This document shows positions 7,332 through 15,924 of a DNA stretch of 64,000 bases, piece after piece (position 1 is the first letter of the stretch; every line of letters starts with the position of its first letter). The stretch is from contig NZ_JAVRIF010000004.1 in NCBI RefSeq assembly GCF_031846185.1, forward strand, positions 62,001 to 126,000. The letters run 5' to 3'. Under the pieces are notes generated by a model. It worked only from the letters and a program-made list of their open reading frames with translations, was not told where the DNA came from and made no database searches. This stretch comes from Thalassotalea_H castellviae. Lineage in GTDB: Bacteria > Pseudomonadota > Gammaproteobacteria > Enterobacterales > Alteromonadaceae. The position numbers and the translations under genes are program-made.

Positions 7332-9782
7332 TTAATCAATCCCTTTAAGTTTCACTTGGCTTTGACGGGTATTTAATCGCTGACAGATATTGACAAGATC
7401 CGAGTGTATGCCGCTTGCCGTAACATCTCTACCGGCTCCTGGCCCGCGGATAATTAACGGATTCTCTTGATACCAGCCACTTTTAATTTGAAAGATATTA
7501 TCGCACGGTGTTAAGTTCGCAAAAGCATCATTGTTACTTAATACTTCTAAACCTACTTTCGCCGTTAACTTGCCTGATTCAGACACAGAAAAACGAGCGA
7601 TGTAGCGAATACAACATTGTTGTTCTTTCGCTTGATTTAGCTGCTCTGAAAAAAACGAATCTAATTGATCCGCTGCCGCTAGAAAATCCGGAATGGATAA
7701 CGTTTGCAATGCATCCGGTACTAAGTTTTGGCATTTAATATCTGCTAATGAAAGTTCAAAACCCGCGGCTCGTGCCAAAATCAGTAACTTTCTTTGTACA
7801 TCACGGCCTGATAAATCTTCACGAGGATCAGGTTCCGTAATACCTTGTGAAAGTGCATCCAGCATTAACTTAGAAAACGGTAACGTGCCATCATAGGTTT
7901 CGAAAATCCAAGAGAGCGTCCCTGAAAAAATCCCTGATATTTCAGTAATATTATCGCCACTATTTAATAAATCATTAATCGCATAATTTATTGGTAACCC
8001 AGCACCTACTGTCGTATTTCCAAACCACAAACTTTTACTTTTAGCCGCGCTTGCCAGCAGAGACTTATAATTATCCGTACTAGAAGAAGCGGCCCATTTA
8101 TTTGCCCCGATGACATGAATACCTTGCTTAAAAAAGTCTTCATATAACAAACTAAATTGTTCGCTCGGTGTAACATCAACCACTACTAATTCATCATATG
8201 GATGATTAGCTAACCAGGACATTAGCTCTGATTTATCAATCGGTTGTGCATCTTTTTGATATAAGGACAATGCCTGATTAACCTCAATACCGTCATTATT
8301 GAACAAGGCTTTTTTAGATGAGACTAAACCAACTAAATGCACATTTTCAAGCGCTGGCACTCGACTTAATTGTGCCGGCAACATCTCAAGGAATCGTTCT
8401 CCTATATTGCCTAAACCGGCAACAACAAGGCCGATATGGCGAGCATCTTTGGTCATGTCGTGATGAACATTATTTAATAACTCAGTAGTACAAGCTTGCG
8501 TAAGTACAGCCATGATACTATGTTCATTAGGAGAGTTAACTCTAGCAAAAGTTTTACTGTGTCTTAATGAACGTTTAAACCGCGCTTGCACGTCACCATG
8601 ATGAATCACTTTATGACCGACAGTCGCTAAAATACTGGCGGGTGTAAATTTCACTTCCGTGTCGTGGCTAGCAAGCCACTGGCTCACCGCCTTTTGTTGT
8701 TCTTGATGAATAACAATAAAGCCGGCTTTATCATCACCACAAACCGCTGAAAACTCTTGTTGGGCTTGTTCACCTAAGTTTCCTGTAAAACTATCCGATT
8801 GTGCCAACAATAAATCATTTAAAAATGTGACAGACAATTCTTGCTTAGCAATTTGACCAAATTTACCAATTTCAGTGCCACTAATGGATGGGTCAAAACT
8901 ACTCGCAACATGTAAATGTGTACTATGATCTGTCAAGGGTTGTAGGGTTTTTGCGTGTAATACCGGATTACCCAATCTACCTAATTCTTTAGCGACACCA
9001 TTAGGCAAACGGTGTAATTTTCTTGCAGATGGAACCACCCGAGGATCGGCACTATAAATACCATCTACATCAGTCCATAACGTGACATTTAATGCCCCAA
9101 CTAGTGATGCCATGATAGTAGCAGAATAATCACTGCCATTTCTGCCTAAAGTACAAGTTTCATTTTGACTATTTTTCGCGATATAACCCGTAATAACGGC
9201 TAATTTATGACGTTGTTTTAATTGATATAATTGCGTTTTACTAACTTGAGTATTTACCTGACAAGCCTTGTCATTATCAATCACGAGAAAATCGCGGGAA
9301 TCTACCATAAAGCTTGGGCAAACTTTTTCACTTAATACTTCGGACAGTAAACGCGCAGACCACAATTCACCAAAGGCTAAAATATCAGCTTGATGTTGCT
9401 GTGGTGAATTTTCTAACCATTTTTTTAATTGCGCACAATCTGCGTCTAATTGCGTTAATAATCGCTTTTCATTACTTGACGATAATAGTTCGCTGATAAG
9501 TTGAGCTTGCATTGACTTGATATCATGCAGCGAAATTTCGAGTGTTTCAGTCTGTAAGATAGCTTGATGATATAACGCAAATAAAGCGTCGGTTGTTCCA
9601 CCATTGGCTGAAACCACGACAATATCATTTAATTGACAATGCTGACGAATAATATCTACAACACGCACAATACATTGAGCTGATGCTAACGAACTACCAC
9701 CAAATTTATGCACTTGAATCGCATGTTTTGCCAATTGGTTTTGATCGGCCGTTAACTTTTCTGCTGCATTAGACTGTTTCAT
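7332..9782 (-). CDS. metL: Bifunctional aspartokinase / homoserine dehydrogenase II
   Basis: An 816-residue fused enzyme. The N-terminal aspartokinase has KFGGSS (26-31) and a later NGSDYSATIMA segment. The C-terminal homoserine dehydrogenase has GLGNIGERF for NADPH and NTTVGAGLP for substrate. It carries out the first and third steps from aspartate toward homoserine. Length matches E. coli MetL (810). It lies 18 bases after metB on the same strand, with the MetJ operator upstream of metB and metJ divergent. That context favours the methionine-regulated isozyme (metL) over threonine-regulated thrA. Confidence 0.93.
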   Translation of the reverse strand: MKQSNAAEKLTADQNQLAKHAIQVHKFGGSSLASAQCIVRVVDIIRQHCQLNDIVVVSANGGTTDALFALYHQAILQTETLEISLHDIKSMQAQLISELLSSSNEKRLLTQLDADCAQLKKWLENSPQQHQADILAFGELWSARLLSEVLSEKVCPSFMVDSRDFLVIDNDKACQVNTQVSKTQLYQLKQRHKLAVITGYIAKNSQNETCTLGRNGSDYSATIMASLVGALNVTLWTDVDGIYSADPRVVPSARKLHRLPNGVAKELGRLGNPVLHAKTLQPLTDHSTHLHVASSFDPSISGTEIGKFGQIAKQELSVTFLNDLLLAQSDSFTGNLGEQAQQEFSAVCGDDKAGFIVIHQEQQKAVSQWLASHDTEVKFTPASILATVGHKVIHHGDVQARFKRSLRHSKTFARVNSPNEHSIMAVLTQACTTELLNNVHHDMTKDARHIGLVVAGLGNIGERFLEMLPAQLSRVPALENVHLVGLVSSKKALFNNDGIEVNQALSLYQKDAQPIDKSELMSWLANHPYDELVVVDVTPSEQFSLLYEDFFKQGIHVIGANKWAASSSTDNYKSLLASAAKSKSLWFGNTTVGAGLPINYAINDLLNSGDNITEISGIFSGTLSWIFETYDGTLPFSKLMLDALSQGITEPDPREDLSGRDVQRKLLILARAAGFELSLADIKCQNLVPDALQTLSIPDFLAAADQLDSFFSEQLNQAKEQQCCIRYIARFSVSESGKLTAKVGLEVLSNNDAFANLTPCDNIFQIKSGWYQENPLIIRGPGAGRDVTASGIHSDLVNICQRLNTRQSQVKLKGID

Positions 9783-9800
9783 GTTCTTTTCACTTTTGCT

Positions 9801-10958
9801 CTACAATTGACTAGCGGCAAGACCTGCTGCTAAATCTTCAATAATGTCATCACTGTCTTCGATACCAACCGAAATACGGACTAATGATTGGGTAATACCT
9901 GCTTCAAGTTGCGCAGCGAGTTCCATCCCGGCATGTGTCATCGTTGATGGGTGGCTAATTAAACTTTCAACGCCGCCAAGTGATTGAGCTAAAGTAAATA
10001 AGGTTAAATTAGCAAACAGTTTTTTCACTGCTTCTTCGCCACCCTGCACTTCAAAGCTCATCATGGCACCAAAATCATATTGTTGTCTTTTGGCAATTTC
10101 ATGACCTGGATGATCGGAAAAACCTGGATAATAGACTGCTTTAACCGCCTCGTGGGCTTTTAAAAATTGAGCTACTGCGTTGGCATTTTCTTGATGCTGC
10201 CTCATACGAATAGGCAAAGTTTTAAGACCACGTAACGCCAAGTAACTATCGAAAGGTGAGCCGGTAATGCCAATACAATTAGCCCACCATGCAAGCTCTT
10301 CTCCTAACGCTTTATCTTTCGTGACTAACACGCCACCAACGACGTCACTATGGCCATTGATATATTTGGTGGTTGAGTGGAAAACGATATCAGCGCCTAA
10401 CAACAATGGTTGCTGTAATGCCGGTGATAAAAAGGTGTTATCAACGGCAACCAATGCGCCAACTTGATGACAAGCTTTGGTGATTTTTTCAATATCCACT
10501 AAACGCAATAAAGGATTACTAGGACTTTCTAATAGCACTAATTTAGGTTTTTGTAGTAACGCTTCGTGTAATGCTTGCTCATCATTTTGATCAACAACAA
10601 TTAAATTAAATTGTCCACGTTTAGCTAAATGGGTAAATAGTCGATAACTACCGCCATAACAATCATGAGGGATCACCACAGTGTCATCTGTAGATAAAAG
10701 CTGACAAATCAAATGCACACTTGCCATGCCTGTACAGGTGACTATGCCAACACTGCCTTGTTCTAATTCAGCAATCGCTTGCGCAAATGTTGCTCTTGTC
10801 GGATTACCCGTACGAGAATAATCAAACTGTCGCTTCTCATTAAAACCTTTCAGGGCATAGGTACTCGACAAATGAATAGCAGGAATAACAGCACCATGAT
10901 GCTCGTCAGAGTTAATACCTGCTCGTACTGCAATCGTTGCAATTTTTTTATCGTTCAT
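9801..10958 (-). CDS. metB: Cystathionine gamma-synthase
   Basis: A 385-residue PLP enzyme of the Cys/Met metabolism family that condenses an activated homoserine with cysteine to cystathionine. The PLP lysine is K198 in STTKYINGHSD, and SRTGNPTR (48-55) is the family signature. The frame is open back to 11045, but that extension would be translated from the MetJ operator. Starting at the ATG at 10958 gives MNDKKIATIAVRAG and the E. coli length (386), with a GAGAGT ribosome-site-like stretch upstream. First gene of the metBL operon, expected to be repressed by MetJ with S-adenosylmethionine. Confidence 0.94.
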   Translation of the reverse strand: MNDKKIATIAVRAGINSDEHHGAVIPAIHLSSTYALKGFNEKRQFDYSRTGNPTRATFAQAIAELEQGSVGIVTCTGMASVHLICQLLSTDDTVVIPHDCYGGSYRLFTHLAKRGQFNLIVVDQNDEQALHEALLQKPKLVLLESPSNPLLRLVDIEKITKACHQVGALVAVDNTFLSPALQQPLLLGADIVFHSTTKYINGHSDVVGGVLVTKDKALGEELAWWANCIGITGSPFDSYLALRGLKTLPIRMRQHQENANAVAQFLKAHEAVKAVYYPGFSDHPGHEIAKRQQYDFGAMMSFEVQGGEEAVKKLFANLTLFTLAQSLGGVESLISHPSTMTHAGMELAAQLEAGITQSLVRISVGIEDSDDIIEDLAAGLAASQL

Positions 10959-10996
10959 ATGACTCTCAGTGAAATATTTGCTGCAATAAAACCAAA

Positions 10997-11022
10997 TAGA
11001 CTTTTGGACGTCCAAAAGTCTA
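10997..11022. promoter_or_regulatory. MetJ operator: perfect palindrome of three tandem met boxes
   Basis: A perfect 26-base palindrome. Its core, 10998-11021, divides into three contiguous 8-base units, AGACTTTT, GGACGTCC and AAAAGTCT. Each matches the MetJ consensus AGACGTCT at 6 of 8 positions. It sits 39 bases upstream of the metB start, in the region shared with divergent metJ. MetJ dimers bind cooperatively to tandem met boxes, so this is a strong operator candidate for both genes. Confidence 0.85.
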
Positions 11023-11052
11023 AATCTTTTAAATTGGCGGGTCAAGAACTTT

Positions 11053-11068
11053 AGACATCTAAACTTCT
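11053..11068. promoter_or_regulatory. Second met-box pair
   Basis: Two adjacent 8-base units, AGACATCT (7 of 8 matches to AGACGTCT) at 11053-11060 and AAACTTCT (6 of 8) at 11061-11068. They lie 31 bases from the main palindrome and on the metJ side. Probably an auxiliary or metJ-proximal MetJ site. The second unit is weak by itself. Confidence 0.6.
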
Positions 11069-11195
11069 ACACATTCGTTATTGACTCGACGGTAACAACC
11101 AGTAAAATCTATTTAAAACTATAAGATGAATAGTTTATCTGTTTTCAGCGTAAATTAAGCATAAAACTCATAATAAAAGTAACCAGAGGTAATTC

Positions 11196-11525
11196 ATGGC
11201 AAAGTGGAATGGCGAATATATCAACCCATATGCCGAACACGGTAAAAAAAGTGAACAAGTAAAAAAAATTACCGTTTCTATCCCCTTAAGAGTTCTCAAA
11301 GTATTGACGGATGAACGTACAAGACGTCAAGTAAATAATCTTCGTCATGCAACCAATAGTGAATTATTATGCGAAGCGTTTTTACATGCCTTTACCGGGC
11401 AACCATTACCTGATGATATCGACTTAGCAAAAGACAATGTTGAGAAGCTACCAGCCAGTGTTCGTAAAGCACTAGAAGAACAAGGTGTCACAGATTTTAG
11501 CCAATTTGAGATAGAAGATGACTAA
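11196..11525 (+). CDS. metJ: Methionine repressor
   Basis: A 109-residue ribbon-helix-helix repressor that uses S-adenosylmethionine as corepressor and binds tandem met boxes. The N-terminal 75 residues are nearly those of E. coli MetJ: GEYINPYAEHGKKSE, the DNA-contacting strand KKITVSIP (23-30), DERTRRQVNNLRHATNSELLCEAFLHAF and GQPLPDD. The C-terminal tail diverges and is acidic. An AGAGGT ribosome site precedes the ATG. Divergent from metBL, with operators in between, so autoregulation is likely. Confidence 0.97.
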   Translation: MAKWNGEYINPYAEHGKKSEQVKKITVSIPLRVLKVLTDERTRRQVNNLRHATNSELLCEAFLHAFTGQPLPDDIDLAKDNVEKLPASVRKALEEQGVTDFSQFEIEDD

Positions 11526-11570
11526 TCGCTAGTCTAATTTATTACTCACGAGCACTCGTGATAAAACAAC

Positions 11571-11604
11571 AAAAGCTCAAACACATTATTTATTTGAGCT
11601 TTTT
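11571..11604. terminator. Bidirectional rho-independent terminator between metJ and malic enzyme
   Basis: Eleven-base arms at 11571-11581 (AAAAGCTCAAA) and 11593-11603 (TTTGAGCTTTT) with an 11-base loop. There is a T run on the plus-strand side and an A run before the stem for the opposite strand. It sits between convergent metJ and the malic enzyme gene, so it can serve both. A small CACGAG/CTCGTG palindrome lies just upstream (11547-11560). Confidence 0.8.
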
Positions 11605-11617
11605 CATTTAAGGACGG

Positions 11618-12862
11618 TTAGCTATTCATATAATCTTCAGGTAATTCTAACGCTGCAACCCCAGAATCAACTGCCGCTTGCGCTACGGCTTTTGCTACAC
11701 GGCCACACAAACGCGAATCCATCGGTTTAGGGATAATGTATTCCTTACCAAAGGTTAATGTACTTTCACAACTGGCATCTAAAACATCCTGAGGTACAGC
11801 TTCTTTTGCTAATTCACGAATAGCATGTACACAGGCCACTTTCATTTCGTCGTTAATAGTCCTTGCTCTCACATCTAAAGCGCCACGAAAAATAAACGGG
11901 AAACAAAGTACATTATTCACTTGGTTAGGATAATCAGAACGACCCGTTGCCATAATGATATCATCACGCGTGGCATGGGCTAATTCAGGTTTGATTTCAG
12001 GATCTGGATTTGAACAAGCAAAGATTACGGGTTTAGGTGCCATTAATTTCACATGTTCTGCCGATAAAACATTAGGGCCAGAAACACCAACAAACACATC
12101 AGCACCATCAATAACATCTTCTAAAGTACGTTTGTCGGTATTGTTAGCAAATAATCGTTTATATTCATTTAAATCATCACGACGGGTATGGATAACACCT
12201 TTAGTATCTAACATGTAAATTTTTTCACGTTGCGCGCCGCATTTAATAAGAAGCTCCATACAAGCAATCGCAGCCGCACCCGCGCCCATACAAATAATAT
12301 TTGCATGTTTAATGTTTTTCCCTTGAATCTCAAGCGCATTGATCATTCCTGCCGCAGTAACAATGGCTGTACCATGCTGATCATCATGAAAAACCGGGAT
12401 TTTACAACGCTCGATTAACGCCTTTTCAATTTCAAAACACTCTGGCGCTTTGATATCTTCAAGGTTTATACCGCCAAAACTATCGGCAATGTTTGCCACA
12501 GTTGAGACAAACTCTTCGACGGTTTTATGTTTTACTTCTAGATCAAATGAATTGATATTGGCAAAACGTTTAAACAATAATGCTTTACCTTCCATCACAG
12601 GTTTTGATGCCATGCCACCTAAATTACCTAAACCTAAAATCGCGGTACCATTAGTAATAACAGCAACAGTATTGCCTTTACCTGTATATTTATAAACATC
12701 ATCTGGGTTATCAGCGATTGCTCTTACAGGCTCTGCGACTCCAGGGCTATAAGCAAGAGAGAGGTCCAGGCTAGTTTCGGCAGCAGTTGTAAGTTCTACA
12801 CTTATTTTTCCAGGCGTTGGAAATTGGTGATAATCAAGTGCCTGTTGGCGTAAATCAGTCAT
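11618..12862 (-). CDS. Malic enzyme, short single-domain form
   Basis: A 414-residue malate dehydrogenase (oxaloacetate-decarboxylating) that makes pyruvate, CO2 and NAD(P)H from malate. N-terminal malic domain: SLAYSPGVAEPVRAI (about 34-48), GNLGGMASKPVMEGKALLFK and GINLEDIKAPECFEIE. The NAD(P)-binding domain follows with MGAGAAAIACMELL and FACSNPDPE. It lacks the C-terminal phosphotransacetylase-like half of the long E. coli MaeB (759 residues) and is close in size to short bacterial malic enzymes. The nucleotide preference cannot be told by eye. It is monocistronic, between the metJ terminator and a 446-base gap. Confidence 0.93.
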   Translation of the reverse strand: MTDLRQQALDYHQFPTPGKISVELTTAAETSLDLSLAYSPGVAEPVRAIADNPDDVYKYTGKGNTVAVITNGTAILGLGNLGGMASKPVMEGKALLFKRFANINSFDLEVKHKTVEEFVSTVANIADSFGGINLEDIKAPECFEIEKALIERCKIPVFHDDQHGTAIVTAAGMINALEIQGKNIKHANIICMGAGAAAIACMELLIKCGAQREKIYMLDTKGVIHTRRDDLNEYKRLFANNTDKRTLEDVIDGADVFVGVSGPNVLSAEHVKLMAPKPVIFACSNPDPEIKPELAHATRDDIIMATGRSDYPNQVNNVLCFPFIFRGALDVRARTINDEMKVACVHAIRELAKEAVPQDVLDASCESTLTFGKEYIIPKPMDSRLCGRVAKAVAQAAVDSGVAALELPEDYMNS

Positions 12863-13030
12863 TATTGGTAGTCCCAGTGCGTTATATATTAATATATTAT
12901 AGATTTTTGTTTTTTTAGTTCATTTTCTTTTACATAATATTGCATTATTTACCCTGAACTCAAGCTAAATTTATGTGGTAATACCTCTATAGCCTAGATA
13001 AACACTACCACTAATATAAGAAATTACACA

Positions 13031-13153
13031 TTACTTGTATAAATATTCACTATTACATTCAAGACATATCACTAGATCTTCATTTTCTCCTTCGAGGATT
13101 TTTGCTTTATCCGCTCGGATTAGCGCTATTTCATTAACGTTAGCGATATTCAT
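13031..13153 (-). CDS. Possible 40-residue small protein or gene remnant with CxxC
   Basis: An ATG at 13153 opens 40 codons, MNIANVNEIALIRADKAK followed by an acidic stretch and VICLECNSEYLYK before TAA. The composition looks protein-like (A, E, D, I, K and a CLEC pair, as in a zinc-ribbon fragment). In frame it extends only to a stop at 13175-13177, so a TTG start near 13171 would add six residues. No ribosome site is seen and I do not recognise the family. It may be the tail of a decayed gene rather than a working one. Confidence 0.3.
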   Translation of the reverse strand: MNIANVNEIALIRADKAKILEGENEDLVICLECNSEYLYK

Positions 13154-13159
13154 ACTTTG

Positions 13160-13249
13160 ATGATCAAACAAGCGTCAGAATATAAAGTGATTTTCACGGC
13201 AGGTAAACAAGGCTACTGCTTTCAACAAATTGGCTATATCGCTCGATAA
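13160..13249 (+). CDS. Possible 29-residue small ORF (very tentative)
   Basis: ATG at 13160 to TAA at 13247-13249 encodes 29 residues beginning MIKQASEYKVIFTAGKQG and ending IGYIAR. It adjoins the minus-strand small ORF head to head and has no clear ribosome site. Listed because the composition is coding-like. Chance is quite possible at this length. Confidence 0.15.
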   Translation: MIKQASEYKVIFTAGKQGYCFQQIGYIAR

Positions 13250-13256
13250 AAAGATA

Positions 13257-13282
13257 TAAAAAAAGCCACTTTAAAAGTGGCC
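13257..13282 (-). terminator. Rho-independent terminator of purA
   Basis: On the minus strand a GC-containing stem (GCCACTTT paired with AAAGTGGC, 13265-13281) is followed by seven T residues, 27 bases after the purA stop. A typical intrinsic terminator. Confidence 0.88.
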
Positions 13283-13308
13283 TTTAAAAACAATCAACGC
13301 GTAAGACT

Positions 13309-14607
13309 CTATTCGCTAAATGGATTAACCAAAATGATAGTTTCGTTACGGTCTGGGCCTGTTGAAATTAGGTCAATCGGCACACCCGTTACTTCTTCAA
13401 TACGTTTAATATAAGCAATAGCATTAGCAGGTAATTGCTCAATTGAAGTTGCACCGTAGGTTTTTTCAGACCAACCAGGCATAGATTCATAAACCGGAGT
13501 GATTTCTTCATAACCTTCCGCTGCGGTTGGCGGAACAGTAATGATTTCACCTGATTTAGTTTGATATCCAGTACAAATTTTCAATTCTTCTAAACCATCT
13601 AAAACATCAAGTTTAGTTAAACAAAAACCTGTCACGCTGTTGACTTGAGTAGCACGATGCATAGCAACCGCATCAAACCAACCACAACGACGTTCACGAC
13701 CTGTAGTTGCACCAAACTCATGGCCAACTGTGCCTAAATGATTACCAATTTCGTCATCTAATTCTGTTGGGAATGGGCCAGAGCCAACACGAGTGGTGTA
13801 AGCTTTGGTGATACCTAATACGTAATCAATATTACAAGGTCCAAATCCACAACCTGTCGAAACACCACCGGCAGTAGTATTTGAAGAAGTTACGTAAGGG
13901 TAAGTACCGTGGTCGATATCAAGTAACGTACCTTGTGCACCTTCAAACATAATTTTTTCGCCAGCAATACGAGCTTGATCAAGCAATTCCGCAATGTCAG
14001 CAACCATACTAATAATCACTTCGCGTACCGCTAATACATCAGCAAGCACTTGTTCATAATTAACTGGCTCTGCTTTGTAATAGTTCACTAAAGCAAAGTT
14101 ATGGTATTCCATAATTTCTTTTAGTTTTGACGCAAATGTTTCTGCATTAAATAAGTCGCCAACACGTAAACCACGACGAGCAACTTTATCTTCATAAGCG
14201 GGACCAATACCACGACCGGTCGTACCGATAGCCTTGCTACCACGTGCAGCTTCACGAGCTGCATCAAGCGCATTATGATAAGGAAGAATTAATGGACAAG
14301 CATCACTGATCAACAAACGTTCGCGAACGGGAACACCACGCTCTTCCAACATTTTCATTTCAGTCATTAATGCTTTTGGACAAAGTACAACACCATTACC
14401 AATTAAGCATTTTACGTTCTCACGTAACACTCCTGACGGTATTAGATGTAAAACAGTTTTTTCACCGTTAATAACAAGTGTATGACCGGCGTTATGGCCA
14501 CCTTGATAGCGTACTACGTACTTAGCTGTATCAGTCAGTAAGTCGACTACTTTACCTTTGCCTTCGTCACCCCATTGGGTGCCAAGAACTACGACGTTTT
14601 TACCCAT
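13309..14607 (-). CDS. purA: Adenylosuccinate synthetase
   Basis: A 432-residue GTP-dependent enzyme that joins IMP and aspartate in AMP synthesis. The N-terminal GTQWGDEGKGK loop, QGGHNAGHT, GTTGRGIGPAYEDK, EGAQGTLLDIDHGTYPYVTSSN and the C-terminal STGPDR are all family signatures. A GTG two codons upstream (14613) is in frame, but starting at the ATG at 14607 gives the usual MGKNVVVLG and the E. coli length. Followed by a clear terminator. It sits downstream of hflKC and yjeT as in E. coli. Confidence 0.97.
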   Translation of the reverse strand: MGKNVVVLGTQWGDEGKGKVVDLLTDTAKYVVRYQGGHNAGHTLVINGEKTVLHLIPSGVLRENVKCLIGNGVVLCPKALMTEMKMLEERGVPVRERLLISDACPLILPYHNALDAAREAARGSKAIGTTGRGIGPAYEDKVARRGLRVGDLFNAETFASKLKEIMEYHNFALVNYYKAEPVNYEQVLADVLAVREVIISMVADIAELLDQARIAGEKIMFEGAQGTLLDIDHGTYPYVTSSNTTAGGVSTGCGFGPCNIDYVLGITKAYTTRVGSGPFPTELDDEIGNHLGTVGHEFGATTGRERRCGWFDAVAMHRATQVNSVTGFCLTKLDVLDGLEELKICTGYQTKSGEIITVPPTAAEGYEEITPVYESMPGWSEKTYGATSIEQLPANAIAYIKRIEEVTGVPIDLISTGPDRNETIILVNPFSE

Positions 14608-14765
14608 GTTCACATATTGGTAAGAAAATTAGGCGGGGATTCTATCAAATTATAATAATGAGTCCAAGCTATTCTTGTTGGATTTTAATACGATTTCAAA
14701 ATATCAAATAAAGAGAATAACTTAGTTAAACAGCATTAGATTATAATTATCGCATTCATTAAATG

Positions 14766-14954
14766 TTAATGTAGTAACCAAAGAATTATCAATCCAATTA
14801 CTATGATTGTGATCCCTATTGATCGAATCGATTGTGGAGTTTCTTCAGCTAATTTTAATACATAGGCGCGCCATTTATTTGGAAATAATGCCGGAATCAA
14901 TCCTTCTATAATCAATGCTATCGCTAATGCTGTGACTAATAATTCGATAGTCAT
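14766..14954 (-). CDS. yjeT: DUF2065 small inner-membrane protein
   Basis: A 62-residue protein with two hydrophobic helices (about 3-22 and 45-61) joined by a short basic loop, FPNKWRAYVLKLAEETPQ, typical of the DUF2065/YjeT family. Function unknown. An AAGGAG ribosome site precedes the ATG. It lies between hflC and purA, exactly as in E. coli, but a terminator after hflC suggests a partly separate transcript. Confidence 0.9.
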   Translation of the reverse strand: MTIELLVTALAIALIIEGLIPALFPNKWRAYVLKLAEETPQSIRSIGITIIVIGLIILWLLH

Positions 14955-14983
14955 CTATGGCTCCTTAGTCTTGAATTACTGAC

Positions 14984-15011
14984 ATAAAAAAACCATGACA
15001 ATGTCATGGTT
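14984..15011 (-). terminator. Rho-independent terminator after hflC
   Basis: Ten-base arms (14991-15000 and 15002-15011, AACCATGACA with TGTCATGGTT) followed on the minus strand by a run of seven T residues, 23 bases beyond the hflC stop. It should end or attenuate the long nnr-to-hflC transcript before yjeT. Confidence 0.85.
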
Positions 15012-15033
15012 TTCTGTTTTTAAATCATCACGA

Positions 15034-15921
15034 TTATTCTTTTACTTTGGCACTATTTTTTAAATAGTGAAAGAAGTCGTTATCTGGTTTAACAACCAAA
15101 ATATCATTTTTGCTGCTAAAGCTTTTTTCATAAGCCTCAAGACTTCGATAAAAGCTAAAGAACTCAGCATCTTTCTTATACGTGTCAGCATACACTTTTG
15201 CTGCTAAGGCATCGCCTTCACCACGAATTTCAAATGCTTCTTTTTGTGCTGTTGCTAACATAACCGTTACTTTCGCATCAATGGTTGCACGAATAATTTC
15301 AGACTGTTCTTGACCTTTCGATCTGTGCTCTTTTGCTACAGCAGTTCGTTCAGCACGCATACGGTCATAAATAGAAGCACTAACTTCTGTTGGTAAATTA
15401 ATCGCTTTAATACGCACATCAATCACTTCAATACCTAAATCTTCACGACTACTTGCTGCGCTTTCTAGCGCTTTTGCCATGATATCATCACGATCACCAG
15501 AAACAATTTCTTTAATCGTTCGAGTACCAAATTCCGTTCTTAAACCGTTATTCACTTTTTGCTTCAATAATGCACGTGCATTTTCAATTGAACCTGACGT
15601 ACGTAAATAATAGGTAGAAAAATCAACAATGCGCCATTTAACAAAAGAGTCGACCATTAAATCTTTTTTCTCAGAAGTTACAAAACGATCTGGCGCTTCA
15701 TCTAATGTTTGAATACGTGCATCAATTTTTTTAACATTTTCAATAAACGGTATTTTAAACTGTAATCCTGGTTCAAAAACGATCATGTTACCAGTTTCTG
15801 CATCTCGTTTAATTTTCGAGAATTGAAATACTATGCCGCGTTGACCTTCAAAAACAACAAACACTGATGAAACAACTAAGACAAATAAAGCAGCGATTAT
15901 CGCAATCATAAAGTTTTTCAT
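15034..15921 (-). CDS. hflC: SPFH protein HflC, modulator of FtsH protease
   Basis: A 295-residue membrane protein with one N-terminal transmembrane segment (about 4-23) and an SPFH/prohibitin domain exposed to the periplasm. With HflK it forms the large complex that encloses the FtsH protease and limits its action on membrane proteins. Sequences such as FEGQRGIVFQFSKIKRD and the alpha-helical QSEIIRATIDAKVTVMLATAQKEAFEIRGEGDA segment match HflC. It starts 3 bases after the hflK stop, with a GGGAG ribosome site, so the two are cotranslated. Confidence 0.95.
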   Translation of the reverse strand: MKNFMIAIIAALFVLVVSSVFVVFEGQRGIVFQFSKIKRDAETGNMIVFEPGLQFKIPFIENVKKIDARIQTLDEAPDRFVTSEKKDLMVDSFVKWRIVDFSTYYLRTSGSIENARALLKQKVNNGLRTEFGTRTIKEIVSGDRDDIMAKALESAASSREDLGIEVIDVRIKAINLPTEVSASIYDRMRAERTAVAKEHRSKGQEQSEIIRATIDAKVTVMLATAQKEAFEIRGEGDALAAKVYADTYKKDAEFFSFYRSLEAYEKSFSSKNDILVVKPDNDFFHYLKNSAKVKE

Positions 15922-15924
15922 TGC

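Larger units (their letters stand above)
12863..13308. other. 446-base gap between malic enzyme and purA with small-ORF candidates
   Basis: The left part (12863-13020) is very A+T-rich and probably holds the malic enzyme promoter. The middle (about 13030-13250) has coding-like composition on both strands, described as separate small-ORF entries. The right end carries the purA terminator. No RNA gene or repeat was recognised. It may be the remains of a decayed gene. Confidence 0.4.

Noticed and set aside
10959..11045. Longer N-terminus for metB
   Set aside because: It would be translated through the MetJ operator and is absent from the normal 386-residue enzyme. The ATG at 10958 fits better.
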